A stretch of DNA of 64,000 nucleotides from Muricauda sp. SCSIO 65647. Lineage in GTDB: Bacteria > Bacteroidota > Bacteroidia > Flavobacteriales > Flavobacteriaceae. The notes beneath the pieces were generated by a model. The model worked only from the letters and a program-made list of their open reading frames with translations. It did no database searches and was not told where the DNA came from. Positions within the stretch are counted from its first letter, which is position 1. Each line of letters starts with the position of its first letter. Location: NCBI RefSeq assembly GCF_021534965.1, contig NZ_CP091037.1, positions 660,501-724,500 on the forward strand, written 5' to 3'. Both the position numbers and the translations under genes were made by a program. Below, one piece after another: positions 18,822 through 26,437 of the stretch.

Positions 18822-19598
18822 ATGGCATTTACCATCGAAATACGGTTTTTGGGAGGGTTGACCGATGCGCAAATAGCGGTTTTTGAAACCGCGGCCAATC
18901 GATGGTCACAGATTATTACCGAAAACCTACCTCCCGTACGACTGCCAAATGGTGAAATAGTGAACGATGTACGCATCGATGCCCAAGGCGGCAATATTGA
19001 TGGCCCGTCGGGCATCTTGGGCCAGGCAGGGCCCACGCAATTACAATCCGGTTCATTGCTGCCGGCCACTGGTATGATGCGATTTGATAGTGCCGATTTG
19101 GCACGGATGGAGGCTGAAAACAGCCTTTTGAACGTCATCGTACATGAAATGGGCCATGTTTTGGGTTTTGGCACCTTATGGTCTGAACGATTCTTGGGGC
19201 TGATCATCGGTGAGGGGTCTGACAATCCCAAATTTGTGGGAAAAAATGCGGTTAAAGAATATATGGCCCTTACCAGTGATGAAAATTCTGAATACGTGCC
19301 CCTGGCCAATACAGGTGGTACGGGGACCCGTGATGGACATTGGCGAGAACGAGTCTTTGACAATGAACTGATGACCGGTTTTATCGATAGTGGCGATAAT
19401 CCGCTGAGTCGATTGTCAATTGCCGCTTTTGAAGATATGGGGTATACAGTTGACTATGGTGCCGCCGATGAATACAAACTGCCCGATGCAGAAATCTTGG
19501 CCTTAAAAGTACTTCGAAAAAGTCACCAATGTAGAATGTGCAGTACCAAAATCATGCGCATCGACCCCATTATTCTGCCAAAAAGTGCCTTTCTGTAA
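18822..19598 (+). CDS. Leishmanolysin-like (M8) zinc metalloprotease, no signal peptide seen
   Basis: 258 residues. The zinc-binding helix HEMGHVLGFGTLW (His, Glu, His near residues 109-113) is followed by a third candidate His in DGHWRERVF and the Met-turn NELMTG, so the full M8/metzincin active site is present. The N-terminal part (MAFTIEIRFLGGLTDAQIAVFETAANRW) resembles the start of such protease domains. There is no secretion signal and no upstream start before an in-frame stop at 18783. The C-terminus carries a CRMC pair. The protease is probably active, but its location and substrate are unknown; it may use a non-classical route or act inside the cell. Confidence 0.82.
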   Translation: MAFTIEIRFLGGLTDAQIAVFETAANRWSQIITENLPPVRLPNGEIVNDVRIDAQGGNIDGPSGILGQAGPTQLQSGSLLPATGMMRFDSADLARMEAENSLLNVIVHEMGHVLGFGTLWSERFLGLIIGEGSDNPKFVGKNAVKEYMALTSDENSEYVPLANTGGTGTRDGHWRERVFDNELMTGFIDSGDNPLSRLSIAAFEDMGYTVDYGAADEYKLPDAEILALKVLRKSHQCRMCSTKIMRIDPIILPKSAFL

Positions 19599-19625
19599 CA
19601 GGTAAAACCTTCCAAAGCATTTGCT

Positions 19626-19633
19626 TATTTTTG
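19626..19633 (+). promoter_or_regulatory. -7 box (TATTTTTG) for rpe-ypdA
   Basis: TAnnTTTG match 17 bases before ATG 19651, overlapping the frame extension that starts with TTG at 19621 and so favouring the ATG. Confidence 0.5.
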
Positions 19634-19650
19634 CATCTATAATTCAAGAT

Positions 19651-20310
19651 ATGGATTCAAAAATAGTCGCTCCTTCCCTATTGGCAGCCGATTTTGCCAA
19701 CTTACAACGAGATATTGAGATGGTCAACCAAAGTGATGCCGATTGGTTTCATCTAGATATCATGGACGGGGTATTTGTGCCCAATATTTCTTTTGGCATG
19801 CCCGTGGTCAAAGCCATGGCCAAACATGCCGAAAAACCATTGGATGTACACCTGATGATCATCGATCCAGACCGCTATGTCAAAACCTTTGCCGAGTTGG
19901 GTGCAGCTGTGCTTTCCGTTCACTATGAGGCCAGCCCACACCTGCACCGTACGCTTCAGGCCATCAAGGCAGAAAATATGAAAGCAGGGGTGGCCATCAA
20001 TCCGCATACCGCCGTACACCTTTTGGAAGATACCATACAAGACATAGACCTGGTATGTATGATGAGCGTCAATCCTGGTTTCGGTGGGCAATCATTTATT
20101 GAGAACACCTATAAAAAGGTCAGCGACCTAAAAAACATCATCGAAAAAAGAAATGCCAAAACCCTCATCGAAATCGATGGTGGTGTCAATGCCGATAATA
20201 TCAGCAAACTTGCCGATGCAGGTGCCGATGTGTTCGTGGCGGGCAGCTTTGTCTTCAAAAGCGAGAGTCCGACCGAAACCATTAAAACCCTCAAGCAAAA
20301 GGTTGCCTAA
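19651..20310 (+). CDS. rpe: Ribulose-phosphate 3-epimerase
   Basis: 219 residues. TIM-barrel epimerase that interconverts ribulose 5-phosphate and xylulose 5-phosphate in the pentose phosphate pathway. Family blocks: SLLAADFANLQRDI, WFHLDIMDGVFVPNISFG (catalytic Asp), LDVHLMI, MMSVNPGFGGQSF, IEIDGGVNADN and phosphate-binding VAGSFVF. The start at 19651 gives the usual family N-terminus. Its stop codon overlaps the start of the next gene by one base (TAATG), indicating coupling. Confidence 0.97.
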   Translation: MDSKIVAPSLLAADFANLQRDIEMVNQSDADWFHLDIMDGVFVPNISFGMPVVKAMAKHAEKPLDVHLMIIDPDRYVKTFAELGAAVLSVHYEASPHLHRTLQAIKAENMKAGVAINPHTAVHLLEDTIQDIDLVCMMSVNPGFGGQSFIENTYKKVSDLKNIIEKRNAKTLIEIDGGVNADNISKLADAGADVFVAGSFVFKSESPTETIKTLKQKVA

Positions 20311-21275
20311 TGCAGCAATTTGACGTCATCATAATAGGGGGTGGCCCCATCGGTATTGCGTGTGGACTGGAGGCCAAGAAAAGGGGACTCACCTATCTTA
20401 TCATCGAAAAAGGGCCCATTGTCAATTCATTGTTCAATTACCCCATCAACATGCAGTTTTTCTCGTCTTCTGAAAAATTGGAAATCGATGAAATACCCTT
20501 TATCAGTAAAGATGCCAAACCAAAACGCAATGAGGCCTTAGAATATTACCGCCGAATCGTGGTCTCGAACCAACTGAACATCCATCTGTTCGAAAAGGTG
20601 GTAGATGTCGTCAAAAAAGAGGCACGCTTCACCGTTGAAACGGACAAAGACCGGTACACCGCCAAAAACATCATTGTGGCCACAGGTTTCTATGACCTCC
20701 CGAACAATATCGAGGTACCGGGCGAACAGCTTCCCAAGGTTTCCCATTATTATAAAGACCCCCATTTTTACGCCAGTCAGAAATTGGTTGTTATCGGGGC
20801 CAGCAATTCTGCGGTCGATGCGGCTTTGGAGTGTTGGCGAAAAGGTAGTGAAGTGACCATGGTGGTCAGGGAACCCGAAATTGGGCAACGCGTCAAATAT
20901 TGGGTCAGGCCAGATATTCTGAACAGGATCGAAGAAGGAAGCATCAAGGCCTACTTCAATTCAAATGTCACCGAAATCAAAGAAAAAGAGATTGTCGTCA
21001 AAACCCCTGAGGGCGAAGTCGTTTTGGAAAATGACTTTGTGCTTGCCCTCACAGGCTATAGGCCAGATTTTAAGTTTCTGCAACAATTGGGCATTGAGCT
21101 CTCAGACGATGAAAAACGATTGCCCAATTACGACCCTGACACTATGGAAACCAATGTAGATGGGCTATATCTGGCCGGGGTCATCTGTGGTGGTATGGAG
21201 ACCCATAAATGGTTTATCGAGAATTCGCGCATTCATGCCCCCATCATCATCAATTCCATTCTGAAAAAGAAATAG
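20310..21275 (+). CDS. ypdA: YpdA-like FAD/NAD(P)-dependent (bacillithiol) disulfide reductase
   Basis: 321 residues. N-terminal FAD motif GGGPIGIACGLEAKKRG (about 10-26) and an internal NAD(P)H motif VIGASNSAVDAALEC (about 155-170); YpdA-type features include NYPINMQFFSSSEKLEI. The YpdA/Bdr family reduces bacillithiol disulfide in low-molecular-weight thiol metabolism, and Flavobacteria are known bacillithiol makers. There is no thioredoxin-reductase CxxC, in keeping with YpdA. It is translationally coupled to rpe. Function assigned by family only. Confidence 0.85.
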   Translation: MQQFDVIIIGGGPIGIACGLEAKKRGLTYLIIEKGPIVNSLFNYPINMQFFSSSEKLEIDEIPFISKDAKPKRNEALEYYRRIVVSNQLNIHLFEKVVDVVKKEARFTVETDKDRYTAKNIIVATGFYDLPNNIEVPGEQLPKVSHYYKDPHFYASQKLVVIGASNSAVDAALECWRKGSEVTMVVREPEIGQRVKYWVRPDILNRIEEGSIKAYFNSNVTEIKEKEIVVKTPEGEVVLENDFVLALTGYRPDFKFLQQLGIELSDDEKRLPNYDPDTMETNVDGLYLAGVICGGMETHKWFIENSRIHAPIIINSILKKK

Positions 21276-21467
21276 GTAAACGTAAATTGTTCCGGGTAAC
21301 CCCATAGTTATCAAGACACGAAGCACGATAGCGGAAAACCATTTTTGGTTTCTAGGCAGGTCTTTGAGCATATAATTCCGATTATCGCGTAAACAATTTG
21401 AATCATTTTCGACCAAGGTACGTAGTTGCTATCACCTTGATACCCAATAACATCAAAATTGAATACT

Positions 21468-22208
21468 ATGCTTGAACAAGTGCACTTGGTGGCCCAATAT
21501 TTGGCCATGGCAGGAAAAAGTTTTCTAAAGGAAAAAGAAGATGACAGCCATACCAATGTTGGGTTTGTTACGGAAACCAAATTTCTGGAAACCTGGCCCT
21601 TGAACGAGAACGGCACCAAACTGCAATTAGATCTTTTGAATTTCTCATTGTCTTGGAGTTCAAATAAGTCAGCACTATCTCTAGACGGAAAATCACATAA
21701 AGAAGTCATCACTTGGATAACGGAAACAGCCCAGGCAACCGGAATTCGGAAAGCCTTCAACTACCAATTGCACTATACATTGCCCTATTCCACCACAGAT
21801 ACGTTCAAGTATCAACGCTTCAACCAAGATCACCTCGTCGAATTGGCCCAACTGAGAACCCTGGCCGATACGGTGATACGGTCTTTTTTGAAAGAAGAGG
21901 GACTGCAATCCAACATCCGTATTTGGCCACACCATTTTGATACGGGCGCCTTTGCCCATCTAAAAGATGGTTCTGGAAAATCAATGGGATTGGGCATGGC
22001 GATACCCGATACCCTTGTCGATGAGCATTATTTCTACATCAGTGGTTATCATGACCACGGTGCGATCGACGTGTCGAGGTTTGCGCCCCTTCGACATGGT
22101 GAGTGGAAGAACGAAGGTTTCAAGGGAGCCATCTTGCCCGTTTCACAAGCCGATGAGACCAAGGCCCTTATCTTTTTTCAAGATGCCCTGAAGGCTTATA
22201 CGAATTAA
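21468..22208 (+). CDS. Protein of unknown function (possible DUF5996-like)
   Basis: 246 residues from the ATG at 21468; the frame is open to a TTG at 21459. No signal peptide or membrane segment. The most distinctive segment is NIRIWPHHFDTGAF near residue 160; a WPHHFD-type motif is what I associate with DUF5996 proteins, but the match is tentative. The last 60 residues contain FYISGYHDHG. Coding quality is good and codon use fits the neighbours. Function unknown. Confidence 0.75.
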   Translation: MLEQVHLVAQYLAMAGKSFLKEKEDDSHTNVGFVTETKFLETWPLNENGTKLQLDLLNFSLSWSSNKSALSLDGKSHKEVITWITETAQATGIRKAFNYQLHYTLPYSTTDTFKYQRFNQDHLVELAQLRTLADTVIRSFLKEEGLQSNIRIWPHHFDTGAFAHLKDGSGKSMGLGMAIPDTLVDEHYFYISGYHDHGAIDVSRFAPLRHGEWKNEGFKGAILPVSQADETKALIFFQDALKAYTN

Positions 22209-22235
22209 TCGCCTGTTCTTTACTAAAAAACATAT

Positions 22236-22994
22236 TTACCTTTTATGCTCTGGGCTATCGAATCCTGCCCTGCAACCGGCATCCCATTCATCGGGTTGGT
22301 TACCATAGGCTGGAATGCCCCCGTTATCTTTTAGCATTCTGGCCAAGTGAAGACAATTCCAGACCAAAAATGTGGTATTTCTATTGGTAAAGTCATTATC
22401 AGGTCCGCCCGAACCCTCATCCCTATACGATGGTCCCGGGCCTGCTTCGCCCATCCAGCCGGCATCAGCTTGGGGCGGAACGGTATAGCCTATGTGCGAC
22501 AACGAAAACAAGATGTTCATGGCACAATGCTTCACACCATCTTCATTACCGGTGATCAGGGTGGCCCCTACCTTGTCATAATCGCGATATTGCCCCTTGG
22601 CATTGAACTGGTGCGTGTACCCGTACATACGCTCAAGGGTGCGATTGCAAACCGATGATTTTTCACCGAGCCATACCGATGTACAGATGATCAAAATATC
22701 GCAAGCGTCAATCTCTTTTTGAATGATAGGCCAATCATCTTTGTCCCACTCAGGGGTTTTCGACATATCAAGACCCAGACCTGCCGGAATTTCATAGTCA
22801 ACAGGGCGAATTATCTTCGTGCTCACCCCATTGGCCTCAAATATGCGTTGGGCCACATGGATCAGGCCTTCGGTATGTGAAAGCACTGGGGTACGGTTCA
22901 GGGTACAGTTCAAAAACAACACCTTGAGGTCATCGTATTTCGCCGGTGGGTTTTCACAGTGTTTTTCGGTCAGTTTCTTTAGTTGCTCTGTCAT
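22236..22994 (-). CDS. NADPH-dependent FMN reductase / flavodoxin-like protein
   Basis: 252 residues. A flavodoxin fold is suggested by VLFLNCTLNRTPVLSHTEGLI (FMN phosphate loop region, about 24-44) and DILIICTSVWLGEKSSVCNRTLERM (about 99-123), with KVGATLITGNEDG as a further core strand. Family members reduce FMN or quinones with NAD(P)H. The C-terminal part contains a Gly/Asp-rich loop (GPSYRDEGSGGPDNDF). It runs leftward, convergent to the preceding gene with 27 bases between stops. Substrate unknown. Confidence 0.85.
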   Translation of the reverse strand: MTEQLKKLTEKHCENPPAKYDDLKVLFLNCTLNRTPVLSHTEGLIHVAQRIFEANGVSTKIIRPVDYEIPAGLGLDMSKTPEWDKDDWPIIQKEIDACDILIICTSVWLGEKSSVCNRTLERMYGYTHQFNAKGQYRDYDKVGATLITGNEDGVKHCAMNILFSLSHIGYTVPPQADAGWMGEAGPGPSYRDEGSGGPDNDFTNRNTTFLVWNCLHLARMLKDNGGIPAYGNQPDEWDAGCRAGFDSPEHKR

Positions 22995-23098
22995 TTTGAT
23001 ATATAGTTATGGGTTTTTAATGATGTTTAATAGGTCGGTCTGTTTCTGTATAGTTTACACAAGTAATTTATGGAAAAAACAGCGAGAAAGAGAAGAAA

Positions 23099-23215
23099 AT
23101 GGCATTAAAAAAGGTCACTGGAACATTGGTGACCCTAAGGAATCGCGGGAGGATTGAGCTTACACTTGAAGGAAAAGGTTTACTTGCTCTGCTTTTTGGT
23201 GATAAGAAAAAGTAA
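23099..23215 (+). CDS. Possible 38-residue basic protein
   Basis: ATG at 23099 opens a 38-codon frame with a GAGAAAGAGAAG purine tract just upstream. The product is basic with a short hydrophobic stretch (GLLALLFG) before a KKK end. It overlaps the tRNA-like repeat, so it could be an accident of the junction. I do not recognise it. Confidence 0.3.
   Translation: MALKKVTGTLVTLRNRGRIELTLEGKGLLALLFGDKKK
23144..23155 (-). repeat. 12-base copy of the tRNA-Arg 3' end (possible distal att site)
   Basis: CGCGGGAGGATT is identical to bases 28629-28640 inside tRNA-Arg and to 28531-28542, in the same orientation. It sits where the composition changes, as expected for the far end of an element inserted at the tRNA 3' end. 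At 12 bases, chance cannot be excluded. Confidence 0.4.
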
Positions 23216-23303
23216 AAGGTAGTTCCTCGAAAAAAGATGCCTCAATAATTAGAGTTTAACAATGTTTAATTTTGTTAAGCTTCTTTTGTTCTAAATCTAT
23301 TTT

Positions 23304-24506
23304 TTACCCTTTGTCAGCAATACTTTTTGAAATTAGAATTTTAGATACATGTTTTCGCAAAAAGTTGAATAGTAAATAATAGAATAAGATGGGAATGATA
23401 AATTCCGCTAGACCGGAAAGAGTAATTGATTGGGTTCCATGATATACATTAGAAAAATAATTGTAGATATTATTTGGAAAGTATATCACGGATGTTGGAT
23501 TAACTATGATTACATAATAAATGAACATGCCAATTAAAATATAGTTGATTGCAGCATATAGGGCCAATAAAACCTCACGTTTACTTGGCCTATTTTTTTT
23601 GGACTTTAGATTGGAATTCAGTAATCTTTTCAGCGATTGTGACGAAATTTTGTATAAGTTGGGTATTTCCAATAAATCCGTTAGAATCCAATACCCATCG
23701 CTTCTTAGAAAGGGGTTAAGATTAAAAAGAGTATTAAGAAGAATGAACAAACCTACAATTGAGAGAAAGTCAATTTCAAAGGCAATTCCAATCAATATAT
23801 AAACTGAACACACTATCATTTCAAAATAGATGCCTGCTAAATTAACTACAATACGTTTTTTAGAACTAAGCTTCCATATGTCGGTTACATCTGCAAAATA
23901 CACTGGAGAAAAAAGATAGAAACCTCCTCCTATTCCCCCATGTTTAGCTCCATAATAATGCGCTGCGGTAGCATGTCCGAATTCGTGAAATGTAACAGAT
24001 ATAAAACCAAATATCAACAAGTGAAGCCATATTGACTCCAAATTTTGCTGATTAAGGACGCTGAAGTTGAGGTAAAGGCCCAACAAAGTAATGCACGTGC
24101 TAAGACACATTACAATCTTAATGATTTTTGGTTCAAAAAGAAATTTGAGATATGGAGTCAGTTTGGCGATTACCCCTGCGGGAATTACTATAAAACTAAG
24201 CTTTAAATAATCAGGTTTAGGTCTTTTTTTGACCTGAATATTATCAGCCTCAATTATTCCATAAGAACCAAGTCTATTGAAAAGTATTTCATACAAGAAA
24301 TCTACATTGTATTCATTTGATTCAAACTCCTTGGCAAGTTCTTCCAGATTTTTCTTCCCATCTACTTTTTTTAATAATTCATAAAATTCAAGACCAATTT
24401 TTATTCTATAATCATATACTTTTTGATGGATAAAATAAAAGTTCTTTGAGAATTGATGATATTCAATATCATCAGAAATCTTAGGTATTAGAAGACGCCT
24501 TGTCAT
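23304..24506 (-). CDS. Membrane M50-type zinc peptidase with N-terminal PqqD-like domain
   Basis: 400 residues from ATG 24506 (a TTG six bases upstream is less likely). Residues 1-90 look like a PqqD/RRE-type winged helix (FYELLKKVDGKKNLEELAKEF ... IIEAD), the fold used to bind leader peptides in many RiPP pathways. The rest is polytopic, with the site-2-protease metal site HEFGH (174-178) and the third-ligand segment NPFLRSDGYW near 264-273. Similar M50 proteins (for example YydH of the epipeptide operon) belong to peptide-maturation loci. The start lies 26 bases inside the preceding gene, implying coupling. Probable role: leader removal or export of the modified peptide (inference). Confidence 0.82.
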   Translation of the reverse strand: MTRRLLIPKISDDIEYHQFSKNFYFIHQKVYDYRIKIGLEFYELLKKVDGKKNLEELAKEFESNEYNVDFLYEILFNRLGSYGIIEADNIQVKKRPKPDYLKLSFIVIPAGVIAKLTPYLKFLFEPKIIKIVMCLSTCITLLGLYLNFSVLNQQNLESIWLHLLIFGFISVTFHEFGHATAAHYYGAKHGGIGGGFYLFSPVYFADVTDIWKLSSKKRIVVNLAGIYFEMIVCSVYILIGIAFEIDFLSIVGLFILLNTLFNLNPFLRSDGYWILTDLLEIPNLYKISSQSLKRLLNSNLKSKKNRPSKREVLLALYAAINYILIGMFIYYVIIVNPTSVIYFPNNIYNYFSNVYHGTQSITLSGLAEFIIPILFYYLLFNFLRKHVSKILISKSIADKG

Positions 24507-26412
24507 ACTCAAAAAGACTCTTTAATGCACAAACTGTTGTAAAAAGTCGATTGAACTCTCTAGCACGAACTGATGTACCATAGCACGACAGCTCGTAATA
24601 TTCTTTTTTAGAAACACCCACAGAGGATGGTTCTGGAATTTGTAGCGAATGTGAATTTTCCCAGGATCCGTCTTTATACTGGTTTTTAAGAATATATTCT
24701 TTAATCTTCTCAATATCTTCTAAATATTCATCCTTCTTTAGAAGCAATATCTCTAGAACCATTCCAGTGAAAAAAATGTTTTCCCCATAGGAATCCTTAA
24801 CACATCCCGTTTTTTTGTCTATCTTCTTCTTAATTTGTTTTTGTATAATCTTTAGTTTGTCCAATTTTTTTAATGCAGCGAAGCTTTTGGCTAAAAAGTA
24901 ATATGTATAAATATTACTTGTCCACCAATAAGAGTTGATTGCTTTACTGCTAATTAGAGGTTCAAAATACTTTTCAAGCTCTAAAGCTGTTTTAGTATTT
25001 GCATTGTATAGCACCATGAAGTAAAATGAGACGGCACTTACGCATTGATGTGTGGCTGTCCATCCGGTTACATCATCAATTTTTTTATCATGCAATGATT
25101 TCAAAAGGAACTCTTCATCCAAATAAGTAGAAAAACCAGACCTATTCCTTCTATACCGTAACCAGTTGTGCAATATTCTATTCTCTATCTCTACACTGTT
25201 GAACAAAAAAGATAAAAGTACCAAATTAGTGGTATCTGAATCCTCTATCCACGTTTGGTTGTATCCCCATAGCAAGCCTATTCTATTTTTTTTCAAGAAG
25301 GAAATAGACTGTGCAAGATTATTTGAAAAAAGCTTTTTCAGATGTTTATTTTCAGATAAAATAGCGGAAACGAAAGCTGTGGACCAAGAATCACTTATAC
25401 CACCTTGAGTTATATATTCGCACCATGTACCATTTTGTTTTTGTTTATTTGAAATGAATTTCACCGCATCTTCAATGCTTTTCTCTATCGAGTTTTTAGT
25501 TCTGAACTCATATGAGTGAGAAACCTCCGAATTCAATTTTTCCGTGTAATTTTCAATCTCATTAATTGAACTTTTCATTTTGTTCTTGAAAATTTCAATC
25601 TGCTGTTTCCACAAAGGAACATCTATTTTCTCTACCTCAACAAATGCCTTTTCCAAATAGTAAATCCCTTTCTTAAAAAGAGATTGAGCAGTGCCATTTA
25701 TGTAGAAGAGCTTTTTCAGCTTGTCGATATCATCGTAATAAAATCCACCACAATGTTTCAGCGCACTATGGACCGCTATATTGAACTGGCCATTTTTATG
25801 GTCTTCTTGAAAATCAAGAATATCGTCATTGATTTGGAAGGCTATTGAAAAATATTTGTGTGAGTTTAGAAGGTCTTGATGGCAATTTTTATAGCAATCC
25901 TTATTTAAAACATATAAGGAGTCTATTGCGGCCTTCCCAAAAGCGGATTTATAATCTGCTAGTTTTTCGTAATTCCTGATTAAAATATCTTTTCCTGATT
26001 CTAGGAGATTTTTTTCTAAATAATCAGCTTCAAAAAATTCATTGCGCCTTTGGTTCCATAATCGCCAGTATTCGGATTCAAGATCAAAAATGGAGGACAA
26101 AATTTTTATAGCTTCTTCTTGACAAATCATTGAAGCAGCCAATCTTGAACTATCATGTTCATCCATTAAAGCATCCAAAAAAAGTGTGGATTGATAAAAA
26201 AAGTATCCCGCAATGCTCAAATCATTTAAGAGATTGTCATTTATACTTGAAGGCAAGGAAAAGAGGCATGGATAATAAACATAGAAAGGGGGATTTTCTT
26301 CAACAAAGCCAAAGTCTGATATTATTTCTTTAAAATTAGGATGAATCTCTAAGCTGTTGACATATTGGATGAAGCTTTTCTTAGATTTTTCAAAAATGTC
26401 GATACCATTCAT
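24481..26412 (-). CDS. Fusion of a prenyl-synthase-like domain and a class II terpene-cyclase-like domain
   Basis: 643 residues. Residues about 60-300 look like an all-alpha isoprenyl diphosphate synthase: a degenerate first Asp-rich motif, LDALMDEHD (79-87), and a good second one, QINDDILD (193-200). Residues about 305-640 resemble the alpha/alpha barrels of squalene/hopene and class II diterpene cyclases, with QW-like repeats QNGTW (326-330) and QYKDGSW (578-584) and DSDTT (391-395), the DxDTT variant of the DxDD proton-donor motif known from drimane-type cyclases. ComQ, which prenylates the Trp of ComX, is a precedent for a prenyl-synthase homologue acting on a peptide. It lies in an operon with two short peptide genes and a PqqD-M50 peptidase. 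Function inferred, not known. Confidence 0.75.
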   Translation of the reverse strand: MNGIDIFEKSKKSFIQYVNSLEIHPNFKEIISDFGFVEENPPFYVYYPCLFSLPSSINDNLLNDLSIAGYFFYQSTLFLDALMDEHDSSRLAASMICQEEAIKILSSIFDLESEYWRLWNQRRNEFFEADYLEKNLLESGKDILIRNYEKLADYKSAFGKAAIDSLYVLNKDCYKNCHQDLLNSHKYFSIAFQINDDILDFQEDHKNGQFNIAVHSALKHCGGFYYDDIDKLKKLFYINGTAQSLFKKGIYYLEKAFVEVEKIDVPLWKQQIEIFKNKMKSSINEIENYTEKLNSEVSHSYEFRTKNSIEKSIEDAVKFISNKQKQNGTWCEYITQGGISDSWSTAFVSAILSENKHLKKLFSNNLAQSISFLKKNRIGLLWGYNQTWIEDSDTTNLVLLSFLFNSVEIENRILHNWLRYRRNRSGFSTYLDEEFLLKSLHDKKIDDVTGWTATHQCVSAVSFYFMVLYNANTKTALELEKYFEPLISSKAINSYWWTSNIYTYYFLAKSFAALKKLDKLKIIQKQIKKKIDKKTGCVKDSYGENIFFTGMVLEILLLKKDEYLEDIEKIKEYILKNQYKDGSWENSHSLQIPEPSSVGVSKKEYYELSCYGTSVRAREFNRLFTTVCALKSLFEYDKASSNT

Positions 26413-26437
26413 CTAAAACTAAATTTGAAAACAAAAT

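Larger units (their letters stand above)
22995..23303. other. Left boundary of the A+T-rich island
   Basis: This stretch lies between the reductase start and the island's last gene. It holds one short possible frame (23099-23215) and the tRNA-end-like repeat at 23144-23155. No terminator or promoter is convincing. Base composition shifts to A+T-rich from here to about 28500. Confidence 0.5.

Noticed and set aside
18783-18822. Upstream extension giving a signal peptide to the M8 protease.
   Set aside because: The in-frame codons upstream run only to a stop at 18783 and contain no start codon or hydrophobic stretch.
21276-21467. Possible remnant gene on the minus strand between the YpdA-like gene and the unknown protein.
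   Set aside because: Frames are open but short and overlap real genes; no recognisable protein pattern was found, so I treat it as intergenic.
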